A DNA stretch of 45,187 bases from CAZRKC01 sp964600665 (GTDB lineage: Bacteria; Bacillota; SLNR01), in the NCBI GenBank assembly GCA_964600665.1, contig CAZRKC010000016.1:1-45187 (forward strand). Direction: 5' to 3'. This document shows, piece by piece, positions 24,958-34,598 of the stretch (within the stretch, counting starts at the first letter, position 1; the number at the start of each line of letters is the position of its first letter). The translations under genes and the position numbers were made by a program. The notes beneath the pieces were generated by a model. The model was not told the DNA's origin and ran no database searches. It saw only the letters and a list, made by a program, of their open reading frames with translations.

Positions 24958-25854
24958 ATGAAACAAAATGTGCTTGAAGCCGTTGGTCAGACACCTCTAG
25001 TCCGCCTGAACCGAGTCATACCACCGGGACATGCGCAAGTTATCGCCAAGCTGGAACTGCAGAATATTAGCGGCAGTGCAAAAATCAGACCCGCGCTGGC
25101 CATGGTCGAAGCAGCTGAAAAAGATGGCTATTTGAAACCTGGCAGTCTCATCGTTGAAGCGAGCAGCGGAAATGCCGGCATTGGTATGGCAGCTGTCGGC
25201 GCGGTCAAAGGATATCGGGTCATCATTGTCATGCCGGACAATGCCAGCATTGAGCGTCAGCAACTCATCAAAGCATATGGAGCCGAAGTCGTATTGACTC
25301 CTGCTGAAGAGCGCACTGGTGGTGCGATCAAAAAAGCCAATGAAATATGCGCCGATACACCAGGCGCATACTATCCAAAATCAATGGAAAACCCCAACAA
25401 CCCAATGGCGCACTATTCCACCACTGCAGAAGAGATCTTCGCACAATATCCTCGCAAGATTGATGCGTTCTTGGCTGGTACTGGATCAGGGGGAACACTA
25501 TCCGGTATCGGGCGCGCGCTTCGAGAGAAATACCCGGATATTAAAATATTCGGCGTCAATCCAGCTGAAAAAAAGACATTTGTTGCTGGCGTTGGCCGAT
25601 ATGAGCCTGATGGATCATTCCCCCCGGTCTATGATGTCTCCCTGCTGAGCGGATTCATGTCGGTTACAGATGAAGACACCCTTCGATACACAAGGCTGCT
25701 AGCAAGTCAGGAAGGAATCCTGGCCGGGCCTTCCAGCGGCATGGTGACAGCAGCAGCTGTTCATCTGGGTAAAACACTGGGGTCCGATAAAACCATACTC
25801 GTGGTGTTCATGGATACAGGAGAACGATATTTAAGTACTGGATTATATGACTAA
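24958..25854 (+). CDS. cysteine synthase-like PLP enzyme
   Basis: A 298-residue fold-type II PLP enzyme of the cysteine synthase / cystathionine beta-synthase family. VGQTPLVRLNRVIP and the lysine in SGSAKIRPA mark the active site; the PLP-phosphate loop is TGSGGTLSGIGRAL. Substitutions against canonical O-acetylserine sulfhydrylase are visible: the usual GSxKDR reads GSAKIRP, TSGNTG reads SSGNAG, and the GISSGA segment reads GPSSGM. It may therefore use another substrate. AAGGAGATG stands upstream, and a bidirectional terminator follows. Confidence 0.82.
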   Translation: MKQNVLEAVGQTPLVRLNRVIPPGHAQVIAKLELQNISGSAKIRPALAMVEAAEKDGYLKPGSLIVEASSGNAGIGMAAVGAVKGYRVIIVMPDNASIERQQLIKAYGAEVVLTPAEERTGGAIKKANEICADTPGAYYPKSMENPNNPMAHYSTTAEEIFAQYPRKIDAFLAGTGSGGTLSGIGRALREKYPDIKIFGVNPAEKKTFVAGVGRYEPDGSFPPVYDVSLLSGFMSVTDEDTLRYTRLLASQEGILAGPSSGMVTAAAVHLGKTLGSDKTILVVFMDTGERYLSTGLYD

Positions 25855-25857
25855 TGC

Positions 25858-25888
25858 AATAAAGATCAGCCGCTGGCTGATCTTTATT
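25858..25888. terminator. bidirectional terminator between convergent genes
   Basis: A perfect 14-bp stem, AATAAAGATCAGCC with GGCTGATCTTTATT, around a 3-nt loop. A and T ends serve both strands; it separates the cysteine-synthase-like gene and the VTC gene. Confidence 0.9.
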
Positions 25889-26702
25889 GGTTCTGTTTAC
25901 GTTTAAGTTCAAACATCGCTAATGCTTTATCGGGCGGGTCGGTGTAACCTTGGGACCACATCGGCGTTACCACATCCGGCCGGGAAATCTCAACTCCCAT
26001 TGCATATTTGCTACTGGCAACCAGTTTCAGCCCATGCTGCCGGACCAAACGCGAAAGCCAGACCGGCTGATCATTCTTGCACTTAATCTCTAAAATGACA
26101 GTCTCTGGATGGTGAGGGCGGAAGAAAGTATGAGCCGGGAAAATTTCTGTGGCACTGCAACTCTCGACATGGTGGTCAAAGGTGATGCGTAAATCCTCTC
26201 TCCGGCGAGAGACCAATCCCTCCCGTTGATATTGAATCAACAGTTTCGGTCGCAGTGTCCGTAAATGGTACAGTCGGGCAAATTCAGTCAACACTGAACT
26301 GTCTTCGTGCTCTGGCCAATGACCGGTCTCCATAAATGCTTGATAGGATGACAAGGGTACAAAACTGCTGAACTTTTCCATTGCCGCCCCTCTGCGTGTC
26401 TTCAATTCCACCCGTAATGGAGCATCTTCCCGATGAGTCGCTGCATACGATCTCACCCGTATTTTAATACGACCGAAATCACCATTGATTTTCTCATGAT
26501 ATGCCTGATATCGGTCCGTGTCAAAGTAGAGGCTCCTGACTAGATACTCTCCTTGATCGACTGTGAATTCGTCAGGTTCCATATGAGGGGTCATCGCATT
26601 TCGTATTTGATAATACTGCAGAGCCGGGATTCGATATTTGTGCTCGAATCGCCAAGTACTCCACACTTCCCGTTTCGTCAAGAGCGGAGGCATCTGATTC
26701 AT
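25884..26702 (-). CDS. VTC domain protein (polyphosphate polymerase-like)
   Basis: A 272-residue tunnel-fold protein of the VTC family. RFEHKYRIP opens the domain; RIKIRVRSY and LRVELKTRRG provide the alternating basic residues and glutamate of the triphosphate tunnel, and ILEIKCKN closes it. In yeast this domain makes polyphosphate; bacterial VTC proteins are often encoded, as here, with a DUF4956 membrane protein and CotH. It lies 15 nt after the DUF4956 gene. Confidence 0.85.
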   Translation of the reverse strand: MNQMPPLLTKREVWSTWRFEHKYRIPALQYYQIRNAMTPHMEPDEFTVDQGEYLVRSLYFDTDRYQAYHEKINGDFGRIKIRVRSYAATHREDAPLRVELKTRRGAAMEKFSSFVPLSSYQAFMETGHWPEHEDSSVLTEFARLYHLRTLRPKLLIQYQREGLVSRRREDLRITFDHHVESCSATEIFPAHTFFRPHHPETVILEIKCKNDQPVWLSRLVRQHGLKLVASSKYAMGVEISRPDVVTPMWSQGYTDPPDKALAMFELKRKQNQ

Positions 26703-26717
26703 CCTCTCCCAATTCTA

Positions 26718-27398
26718 CTACATAGGTAATGCCAATTGCGGTGCAAGTAAAGAAACGCGATCAATACCATCCACATTACGAATCGTCTCGATAAAACGAT
26801 GAGAATCTCGCTCTTGTGATTTTGACATTCGCATTTCATAAATCATTTCCCAGTCTCTCCCTTTCGTTTCCTGAGAGCGGGTTCGCGCAGTTAATGAGTA
26901 TTTTCGAATCAGCCCTTCCACTTCACGTACTGGATACTCACCGTGGCCGGAAATCACGAGCACAAAGTCAGAATGAACCGGTCTGCCGTATTCCATCAAA
27001 TAGAGTAACACAATACCGACAGCCAGGATCAATGTTGCAATAATAGCCATTGTCCAATTGTCGGTACCGCAGCCGAGACCCACAGCAATCACCCAGAACA
27101 AGTAAGCCATATCGCGGGTGTCTTTAATGGGTGTCCGGAAGCGGATGATTGACAGAGATCCTACCAATCCTAAGGATAGCACCAAATCTCCTCGAATAAA
27201 TTGCATGACCAAAGTAACGATGGGAGGCAATAGAACCAACGTCGATAAGAACGACTGTTCAAAATTAAGCCCTCGATGGGTACTTCGGTAGATTCGGGCT
27301 ATACTAAGGCCCAAGACAAAGGAAAGAATCATTGATATCATCAAGCCCACGATGCGATCCCCAGAAATAAATAGCGAAGAAAATATATTCTGCAGCAT
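26718..27398 (-). CDS. DUF4956 membrane protein
   Basis: A 226-residue protein with four membrane segments in the first 140 residues and a soluble C-terminal domain (about 150-226). The central motif LVGSLSIIRFRTPIKDTRDMAYLFW is the hallmark of DUF4956. ATG 27398 has GAGGGGG 5 nt upstream; a start seven codons earlier lacks one. It lies between VTC and CotH and may form the membrane part of one system. Confidence 0.87.
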   Translation of the reverse strand: MLQNIFSSLFISGDRIVGLMISMILSFVLGLSIARIYRSTHRGLNFEQSFLSTLVLLPPIVTLVMQFIRGDLVLSLGLVGSLSIIRFRTPIKDTRDMAYLFWVIAVGLGCGTDNWTMAIIATLILAVGIVLLYLMEYGRPVHSDFVLVISGHGEYPVREVEGLIRKYSLTARTRSQETKGRDWEMIYEMRMSKSQERDSHRFIETIRNVDGIDRVSLLAPQLALPM

Positions 27399-27422
27399 AA
27401 GATCCCCCTCAATCCTCATTGG

Positions 27423-30392
27423 TTATCGACGATTCCAGTCGTCAAATATCTCCATCTCTTTATTGCTCAACCCGAATTTCTGTTGGATATGGCCCATCAT
27501 GATCGTATTGCGCTTCAAAGCGAAATTCCTGAGTCTTTGCACCTGACTTCGCCAGGCACTCATTTTACCACCCCAGCGTTCGATCTGACGCGGCATTTCT
27601 TTTTCAATCACTTTTTCCATTTCATCAATTCGAGCGACGACACGCTCTGGCGTAAAAGTAGTGTTCAAATGATAAGCCAGCCGGTTAATAAATTCAGTCC
27701 GAAATTCAGTATTCTTCAGAAGATTGACCATGATCACCGTTGACAAATGCCTGCCCACACCTGTCCCTTCGGGACTTGTGACATGTGCTAGAGTATTATG
27801 ATTTACATTGAAAAAACCCCAATCGGTGTCATAGACGATCCAGCGCCATTTCGACTTCGGGTTGTCCCTTTCTTTCCAGAAACGAATATTGGCACTGTCT
27901 GTATTGGCAAAATAGATTTCTGCAATCCAATAATCCATATAATTTTGAACATCCATTTGCGTTTTAACATACTCGTAGTTTTTAGCAACTCGCATGTCAT
28001 TGTTTGCGACAAAATCTCTCAGCTTCGTATATTCTGTATTGGAGCCAGCACGGACGGTTCGATTTGCTTGTAATAAATCGATCTTTGTTGGATCAGCATC
28101 ATGATTATATGCCAGATAATACTCATTGATCCGCTCGCGGATGTAATAAAGACCCCAGTACTCGCCGTTCAAATAGAGAACAATCGGCCGGTAAGCCTGA
28201 TAATCCAGATCCGTAACATCCAGCAGACTGGTTTGCATCGTATCCCGCATGTAGCTCAGGACAGCATCCTGCCCGGATTGGCGCAAGGTCAAGGCTTTAT
28301 ATGTCGTCAACGTTTTGGTCGGAAAAAATGGATACTCCATGGTGGCAGAACCGTACCGGTTCCGTGCGAAAATATTCAGCACTTTTTGTCCCATCGCTCG
28401 ACTGTAGGCCCCACCAACGCGGATCCCAGCATCATAACTGAAGCCTAAGGTTCCATCGGGCTCAATGAGCTGGAAGTGAATCGGCCGCTCCCATTTCTTC
28501 CAAAAATTTGCACCCACATAGGGAAACTCTGACGACGCCCCGTAGCCCATCACATAAATCCCAGTGGCAGGATCCCACAAGTCTTTGGGTTCCATGAACA
28601 CAGACATGACCGCAAAATCCGTGGTCTCATTAACGAGATATGTTTGATCGACGGATGAGCTCGGTAATTTCCCCTGCTCGAAAACCCGAGCTCGAATAAT
28701 TGTCGTTTTGCTGATGTTGATGGGCCCATTGTAAATCGTGGAATTGGCATCCGGTATCTTTCCATTTGTCGTATACCGAATGACTCCCTGACTATTTGGA
28801 TTGATTAAGGTCACTTGGACGCGGTCGTCATACCGGCCTCCCAAATGAGATACTAAAGGAGGTTGCGCATACCCAGTGTACGCCCCCGAGGGGTTTGCCC
28901 GACCCGGGGTGGGATTTGTAAAAAAAAACCGATTGTTTTCTCCATCGGGATAACGACCTGCAGAAATACCAGCAGACTGCATACCAGAAGCTAATGTATC
29001 GACGCGGCCGCTGTCAGGTGAAGTCAGATATATATATTCCCCGCGGGAACTGATCCCAAAATTCGTGTGCAGATTACGTCCAGGTGTCCGACGATCTTTG
29101 CCAGATGCAAATACGACCAAATGACTGTTTGGTTGCAGGGTTACATCAGGGAAGACCCACCTGAACGTCGAGCCTTCTCGATCGGACAATCCAAACCCCT
29201 TTAAATTGATCGCCGTTTCACCATAGTTATATAGTTCGATCCAGTCTACATACGCACCGTTCTCATCCGCATGGGTGTTGGTATTCATCGCCATCACCTC
29301 ATTGATCTGGACCTTGTAGCTGGATTTAAGTTCTTTTCCACTTAACTCGCCCGCCTCATAGCCTTGGGTGGTGTTCGCCCCCCGGGGAGTCGGAACCGGA
29401 TAATAGAGCCATTTTTGCCGGTTATCGGGAACTAAGCCATAGGAAACATCTTGAATCATACTGCGGACCACCAGCTTCTCCACTGCTTTGCCCGTCGGAT
29501 TACTCAACACAAGCACATCATCCGTATCGTTCAAAGAAAAACTGGCATGCAGATTATTTTTGTTTGGAGTCGACCGTGATTTCCCAGATGCATATACGAT
29601 CAAATACTCTCCTGGCTCGACTGAAATATCTGGGAACCGCCATTTAAATGGGTTTAGCGGATCATCTGAAAGCCAATATCCTTTTAGATTGAACGGTTCA
29701 TCACCACTGTGAAAGAATTCGATCCAATCCGAGAGATCTCCGTCTGTATCATAAATGGATGTCTTATTGGAGGTCATGACTTCATTGAAATGAACATCAA
29801 CTGGGTCAGCAATGCCGATTTCAATGGAACGGGTCCATTGATCACTGTTTCGATCTGCGGGCGTTGCCTCATAGAATAGTACCCAGTCGCCAAGTCGCCC
29901 TGGACGACGCCCGTATGAGATATTGGTATATAAAGCGCCAACTTTGACACTGTCAATCATCTTCCCATCCGGGGCGCTTAGAATAACCGCACACCCTTCC
30001 GCACTGAGGCGGAAATTCGTATGTAAATGACCCTGCTTCGGTGCGCGATCTTTACCGGATGCAAAGATGACCAGATATTCACCTGGATCCAAGGACACTT
30101 GCGGAAATTCCCATTTCAGAGGATTAGCCGGATCGTTGGAAATCCAAAATCCTTCCAGATCCATCTTTGCATTACCAGAATTGAATAACTCAATCCAGTC
30201 TGGGAATTCCCCGTCTTCATCAGAAATGGTAAACCGGTTGCTACTGACCACTTCGTTAATCAGGAGGGCTTCACTTCCAAACCCGCCCCGACCAAAGATA
30301 ATCATCATCACAATGACAATGACCGCCAAGATCAGAATCAACCGCCGATGACTCCCTTTTATTACTTTAGGCTCCAGCTTTGAATTTAGCAT
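27423..30392 (-). CDS. CotH kinase family protein with lamin-tail domains
   Basis: A 989-residue surface protein. An N-terminal membrane anchor (residues 17-36) is followed by three lamin-tail domains, each beginning LINEV/FNEV/INEV and containing D-W-IE-LF/LY; a beta-sandwich near residues 500-580 (IRYTTNGKIPDANSTIYNGP, as in chitobiase C-terminal domains); and a CotH domain (about 600-960) with LNGEYWGLYYIRERI and WRWIVYDTDWGFF. CotH proteins are atypical secreted protein kinases. Three lamin-tail repeats suggest binding to cell wall or DNA. It is followed by DUF4956 and VTC. Confidence 0.88.
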   Translation of the reverse strand: MLNSKLEPKVIKGSHRRLILILAVIVIVMMIIFGRGGFGSEALLINEVVSSNRFTISDEDGEFPDWIELFNSGNAKMDLEGFWISNDPANPLKWEFPQVSLDPGEYLVIFASGKDRAPKQGHLHTNFRLSAEGCAVILSAPDGKMIDSVKVGALYTNISYGRRPGRLGDWVLFYEATPADRNSDQWTRSIEIGIADPVDVHFNEVMTSNKTSIYDTDGDLSDWIEFFHSGDEPFNLKGYWLSDDPLNPFKWRFPDISVEPGEYLIVYASGKSRSTPNKNNLHASFSLNDTDDVLVLSNPTGKAVEKLVVRSMIQDVSYGLVPDNRQKWLYYPVPTPRGANTTQGYEAGELSGKELKSSYKVQINEVMAMNTNTHADENGAYVDWIELYNYGETAINLKGFGLSDREGSTFRWVFPDVTLQPNSHLVVFASGKDRRTPGRNLHTNFGISSRGEYIYLTSPDSGRVDTLASGMQSAGISAGRYPDGENNRFFFTNPTPGRANPSGAYTGYAQPPLVSHLGGRYDDRVQVTLINPNSQGVIRYTTNGKIPDANSTIYNGPINISKTTIIRARVFEQGKLPSSSVDQTYLVNETTDFAVMSVFMEPKDLWDPATGIYVMGYGASSEFPYVGANFWKKWERPIHFQLIEPDGTLGFSYDAGIRVGGAYSRAMGQKVLNIFARNRYGSATMEYPFFPTKTLTTYKALTLRQSGQDAVLSYMRDTMQTSLLDVTDLDYQAYRPIVLYLNGEYWGLYYIRERINEYYLAYNHDADPTKIDLLQANRTVRAGSNTEYTKLRDFVANNDMRVAKNYEYVKTQMDVQNYMDYWIAEIYFANTDSANIRFWKERDNPKSKWRWIVYDTDWGFFNVNHNTLAHVTSPEGTGVGRHLSTVIMVNLLKNTEFRTEFINRLAYHLNTTFTPERVVARIDEMEKVIEKEMPRQIERWGGKMSAWRSQVQRLRNFALKRNTIMMGHIQQKFGLSNKEMEIFDDWNRR

Positions 30393-30469
30393 GATGACAC
30401 CTCGATTATTTACAAATGACCATTCTCACATTCGCCTTTAATGGGCAGATTCCTTCAAGATTTTCTCAT

Positions 30470-31036
30470 CTAGTATAAAGGTGTCCCTCGAGTCGTTCCA
30501 TCCGGATCGATTCCCCATAAGCCTCGCCCTTGTGTATGGGCTTCTCGAGCAAATGTGATGAACCAATCCACATACTTTATATCCGGCGGGAAGGTATAGG
30601 GTTGGGCATAACCTTGATCCAGCAAGATGCCGTTGACCATCCATTCTCTTACGGTGGATGATTCCTTCGGATTCTTCCGTTCTAGCCAGACATATCGAAG
30701 CGTTCTGCCGTATTGATCCGTTTCTGAAATATCTTTTTCCAGAAAAACCACCTTATTTTTTATCAACGCAGTCAATGCTTGGGCTGCTTCTTTCCCGTAT
30801 ATTTCATCCCCATTTCGGGTTTCAGGGGCATTGATCCCGATCAGACGGACTCGGCGACCATCGGTGAGGGTGATGGTATCGCCATCCACGACTTCTTTAA
30901 CAAGCACACTTTCCCACGCGGAGGCAGGGTTAGATTGGTCCTCTGCATCAGAATCCACCGGCCCCAACAGCACACATGCTCCGTTGAACATCAGCATCAA
31001 TCCGATCGCGCTCAAGATGATCCATTTCCTCATCAT
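30470..31036 (-). CDS. secreted thermonuclease-like (SNase) protein
   Basis: A 188-residue Staphylococcal-nuclease-fold protein. After a signal sequence ending near NGACVLLG, the domain shows VVDGDTITLTDGRRVRLIGINAPE, D-x-YGRTLRYVW and AREAHTQGRGLW; the Asp, Arg and Glu residues used in catalysis appear present. The lipobox is imperfect (Asn at -3). ATG 31036 is required because an extended -10 element sits at 31057-31065, only 3 nt from the longer frame's start; GGGGGG lies 6 nt before it. Confidence 0.87.
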   Translation of the reverse strand: MMRKWIILSAIGLMLMFNGACVLLGPVDSDAEDQSNPASAWESVLVKEVVDGDTITLTDGRRVRLIGINAPETRNGDEIYGKEAAQALTALIKNKVVFLEKDISETDQYGRTLRYVWLERKNPKESSTVREWMVNGILLDQGYAQPYTFPPDIKYVDWFITFAREAHTQGRGLWGIDPDGTTRGTPLY

Positions 31037-31056
31037 TGTATTCCCCCCATTCATAT

Positions 31057-31065
31057 ATTATACCA
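31057..31065 (-). promoter_or_regulatory. extended -10 promoter of the SNase gene
   Basis: Minus strand TGGTATAAT (31057-31065). No good -35 is visible 17 nt upstream, which fits an extended -10 promoter. Confidence 0.65.
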
Positions 31066-31168
31066 CTTACATGCACATATTTCTTGTCCTCAAGAAAAGA
31101 AGGGAAACTGTCCTTTTGGGCGAAGGATTAGGGGAAGTTGATTACCAATGGACCGAGGTGCTGAAGAT

Positions 31169-32557
31169 ATGATAAAACCCTCAGTAGTGACCGATGTTCT
31201 GGCAAAAGCCCTTTCTACGGGAGGCGATTTTGCAGAGATTTTTCTTGAAAACACCGATACTAACACGATCGTGCTGATTGATGGCAAAGTCGACCAAATT
31301 AGCAGTGGTCGCGTTCATGGAGCTGGAATCCGAATTTTTAGTGGTTTTCGAGGTATTTACGCGTACACGAATGATACATCACGAACGGGCCTACTGGCAG
31401 CTGCCGAAAAGGCAGCCGGTGTGATCATGGAGACCATGTTGCCACAATCGGCAGACATCCATTTAGAAGAGCGAATTTTCGAAAATCACTATCCCATCGT
31501 CCAGGTTCCAGCTTCGGTTCACGGGACAAAAAAAATTGCGCTGTTGAAAGCAATGCATCATAGTGCGAAAAATCGTTCACATGAAATCGTTCAAGTCATG
31601 GGTCGATGGTTAGACAGTGACCAAAAAATTCTGATCGCGAATTCGGAAGGTTTATTCACCGAAGACCGGCGGGTTCGAACCCGCTTTATCGGACAAGCAA
31701 TTGCATCAAACGGATCAGAAAATCAAGTTGGGTATGAAGCACCCGGGCGTCATATGGGCATGGAAATGTTTTCGGAATTAATTGATGTCGAATGTTTAGG
31801 CCGTGACATCGCCGACACTGCCATCACGATGCTGCATGCACCTTACAGCCCTGCAGGCACAATGCCGGTCGCGATTGAGAATGAGTTTGGAGGTGTGATA
31901 TTCCATGAAGCTTGCGGTCACTCGTTGGAAGCAACATCAGTGGCAAAAGGCACTTCCGAATTCTCTGGGAAACTGGGCCAGAAGATTGCCGCAGATTGTG
32001 TAACTGCCGTCGATGATGGCACCATTCCGTATGGATGGGGATCTCAAAATATTGACGATGAAGGCATCCCAACTCAACGCACCATCCTTATCGAAAACGG
32101 TATTTTAAAAGGATATCTGATCGATCGTCTTAATGCCAGACGGATGAATATGTCTTTGACCGGAAGCGGTCGGCGCGAATCTTATCAATACGCCCCCACA
32201 TCTCGGATGAGTAATACATATATTGCCAAGGGTAACGATAGTCGCGAGGCCATCATCAACTCGATTGAACGAGGAATATACGCTAAAAAAATGGGCGGCG
32301 GTTCAGTTGATCCTGCAACTGGTGAATTCAATTTTGCCGTATTAGAAGGATATTTAATCGAAAATGGGGAGATCCGCCATCCCGTTAGAGGTGCAAGTCT
32401 AATCGGCAAAGGATCCGATATTTTAATGAAAATCGATATGGTCGGCCAGAATCTGGAGTTTGGCACCGGGATGTGCGGCTCAGAAAGCGGCAGTGTACCT
32501 GCTTTCGTAGGTCAACCACTCATTCGTGTCTCATCCATGATCGTTGGTGGAAAGTGA
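31169..32557 (+). CDS. tldD: TldD-type zinc metalloprotease subunit
   Basis: A 462-residue subunit of the TldD/TldE protease that trims unfolded or modified peptides. The zinc motif HEACGHSLE (HExxxH) occurs in VIFHEACGHSLEATSVAKG; the N-terminal GGDFAEIFLENT and the later GGGSVDPATGEFNFAV are family landmarks. ATG 31169 begins the normal TldD N-terminus with GAGG about 10 nt upstream; a start seven codons earlier is possible. tldE follows 12 nt later. Confidence 0.9.
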   Translation: MIKPSVVTDVLAKALSTGGDFAEIFLENTDTNTIVLIDGKVDQISSGRVHGAGIRIFSGFRGIYAYTNDTSRTGLLAAAEKAAGVIMETMLPQSADIHLEERIFENHYPIVQVPASVHGTKKIALLKAMHHSAKNRSHEIVQVMGRWLDSDQKILIANSEGLFTEDRRVRTRFIGQAIASNGSENQVGYEAPGRHMGMEMFSELIDVECLGRDIADTAITMLHAPYSPAGTMPVAIENEFGGVIFHEACGHSLEATSVAKGTSEFSGKLGQKIAADCVTAVDDGTIPYGWGSQNIDDEGIPTQRTILIENGILKGYLIDRLNARRMNMSLTGSGRRESYQYAPTSRMSNTYIAKGNDSREAIINSIERGIYAKKMGGGSVDPATGEFNFAVLEGYLIENGEIRHPVRGASLIGKGSDILMKIDMVGQNLEFGTGMCGSESGSVPAFVGQPLIRVSSMIVGGK

Positions 32558-32568
32558 GGAGATCATCC

Positions 32569-33909
32569 ATGTCAATTGACGCACTGATAAATCAGATGTT
32601 TGAAATTGCAGAAACCGAAGGGTTCAGCGAATACGAAGCATACGTGGAGGAGACAGACGCTCTCGATCTGCAATCCTTTGACCAAGAAATCATAAAATTC
32701 GCCAGTTCAACCACACGAGGAATTAATTTTCGAGGGATCTGGAATGGACGAGTTGGTAGTGCATATTCGGAAACTATTGAGCCGGATACCGCCCGTGAAA
32801 TGGTATCCAAAGCCAAGGCGGCGGCAACCCTGACAGAAACCGATGATATCGTCTTTATGTATGGAGAAAAGAATGTGTATTCTAATCTGCAATTGGTAAA
32901 TCCCATTTTGGAAACAGTCAGTACTCAACGCAAAGTCGATCTGGTTTTGCGTAACGAAAAAGAAGCCATGGACAGTGGAAAACTGGATAAAATATTCGGG
33001 TCCAACTACGGCGATGGTTTTACCCGTCGCCGCATCGTCAATTCCCACGGGCTTGATGTCTCCTACGAAAGAAATCAAGCTATGACTTACATGGAAGTCA
33101 TTAAATCGGAAAAAGACCAAACGTATTCAGCCTTCGAATTTGAAGTGACCCGAGATTTTGATAAGCTGGAGAATGCCCAACTCCCACAACGAGCCATCGA
33201 AAAAATCACCGCCAAATTGGGTGCCAAACCGATTCCATCCGGGCAGTACGCTGTGATTCTGGAGAATCAAGCTGCAGCCAGTCTGCTTTCAGCATATTTA
33301 TCTGCTTTCAGTGCGGAGGCAGTTCAAAAAGGCATGTCCCTTCTGAAAGACAAGGTCGGGACAGTGATCGGTACGTGTTTAGTGAATTTGATTGATGACC
33401 CCACCCTGGAAAACGGCATCGCTTCTGCCCCCTTTGATGGAGAAGGGGTTCCCTGCTATCGAAAATATATGATCAAATCCGGCCGCCTCGAAACGTTGCT
33501 CCACAATCTAAAAACCGCTCACAAAGATCAAGTTAAAACCACCGGAAATGCATCACGGGGTAGCTACAAAGCAAATATCGGTGTGTCTCACAGTAATGCA
33601 TATCTTGAAACAGGCACCCTATCCTTTGAAGATCTGCTATCCCAAGTGGGTACTGGCCTCCTCATTACCGAGTTGGATGGCCTCCACGCAGGAACAAATG
33701 CAATATCGGGTGATTTTTCTCTGGGGGCCCGTGGATTTTTAATTGAAGACGGACGTCCATCCCAACCTGTCAATCAAATCGTGGTCTCAGGCAACTTCTT
33801 CTCGATGTTGTCCCACGTAATTGGTGTGGCTGATGACCTGAAATTCTGGTATGATCCAGTTGGATCACCATCCATTGCCATTGAATCACTCTCAATAGCG
33901 GGTCAATAA
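32569..33909 (+). CDS. pmbA: TldE/PmbA-type protease subunit
   Basis: A 446-residue partner of TldD, same fold but without the HExxxH zinc motif, as expected for TldE/PmbA. Landmarks are FSEYEAYVEETDALDL, TRGINFRGIWNGRVGSAYSE and the C-terminal GDFSLGARGFLIEDG. ATG 32569 has GAGGAG upstream; the longer frame overlaps tldD. The stop codon lies in the arm of a bidirectional terminator. Confidence 0.9.
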   Translation: MSIDALINQMFEIAETEGFSEYEAYVEETDALDLQSFDQEIIKFASSTTRGINFRGIWNGRVGSAYSETIEPDTAREMVSKAKAAATLTETDDIVFMYGEKNVYSNLQLVNPILETVSTQRKVDLVLRNEKEAMDSGKLDKIFGSNYGDGFTRRRIVNSHGLDVSYERNQAMTYMEVIKSEKDQTYSAFEFEVTRDFDKLENAQLPQRAIEKITAKLGAKPIPSGQYAVILENQAAASLLSAYLSAFSAEAVQKGMSLLKDKVGTVIGTCLVNLIDDPTLENGIASAPFDGEGVPCYRKYMIKSGRLETLLHNLKTAHKDQVKTTGNASRGSYKANIGVSHSNAYLETGTLSFEDLLSQVGTGLLITELDGLHAGTNAISGDFSLGARGFLIEDGRPSQPVNQIVVSGNFFSMLSHVIGVADDLKFWYDPVGSPSIAIESLSIAGQ

Positions 33910-33945
33910 ACAAACTCTCCGGGAAATCCGGAGAGTTTGTTTATT
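33905..33945. terminator. bidirectional terminator between tldE and the GNAT gene
   Basis: A perfect 18-bp stem around a GAAAT loop, with A-rich and T-rich ends on both strands. It includes the tldE stop codon and reaches the GNAT stop. Confidence 0.93.
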
Positions 33946-34486
33946 ATTTACTCCATCGAGCCCGAATATCACCGTACTCTTCCTTGGTCATCGAGTAACA
34001 CACCTCATCGAAAATACGTCCGTCAAATATCATACTGGATTTTCTTAAAGTCCCTTCATATACAAAACCACACTTCCGGATGACTCGTTCGGATGCAGTA
34101 TTAAATGGATAATGATAGACTGATATCATTGTCAATTCCATAATTTCAAACCCGTAAGCAATGATCCGTTGGGCTGCCTCTGTGGCATAACCGTGTCCCC
34201 ATGCTTCTTCTGACAAAACATACCCCAGGCTGCGAACCGACAAGCCGATCCGTTTCTGATCCAAATGAAGACCGATAGAGCCTATCAAAGATTGATTATC
34301 CTTTTTCTCAATCGCCCATATATGATCCTGAGCGATAAAGGATTGAAGGATTGACCAGGATTCAGCAATATTCGCATGCGGCTTCCACCCAGCTGGCGGT
34401 CCCACATTGGGATTGCGACAAATTTGATAGAATATCTCCAGATCCGTGTTCCGAAAAGGCCTCAAAAACAGGCGTTGTGTATCCAT
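33944..34486 (-). CDS. GNAT acetyltransferase (RimJ/RimL type)
   Basis: A 180-residue N-acetyltransferase. MDTQRLFLRPFRNTDLE opens the fold, IGSIGLHL forms beta 4, and the acetyl-CoA loop lies in EEAWGHGYATEAAQRII, followed by NTASERVIRKCGFVYEGTLRKSS, typical of RimJ/RimL-type enzymes acting on protein or small amine substrates. Target unknown. It is separated from kynU by a terminator and is probably transcribed alone. Confidence 0.88.
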   Translation of the reverse strand: MDTQRLFLRPFRNTDLEIFYQICRNPNVGPPAGWKPHANIAESWSILQSFIAQDHIWAIEKKDNQSLIGSIGLHLDQKRIGLSVRSLGYVLSEEAWGHGYATEAAQRIIAYGFEIMELTMISVYHYPFNTASERVIRKCGFVYEGTLRKSSMIFDGRIFDEVCYSMTKEEYGDIRARWSK

Positions 34487-34561
34487 GACAGCATCTCCTC
34501 GACATTGTTCGCAAGCCTATCCATGTGATTTTTCATTCTTCATCATTTTGATTTTCCCTTC

Positions 34562-34591
34562 AAAAAAAATCGCCGGCAGTTGTACCGGCGA
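34562..34591 (-). terminator. terminator of the marR-kynU operon
   Basis: Minus strand TCGCCGG and CCGGCGA arms (34570-34591) followed by eight T, directly after the kynU stop. Confidence 0.92.
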
Positions 34592-34598
34592 ACCCATT

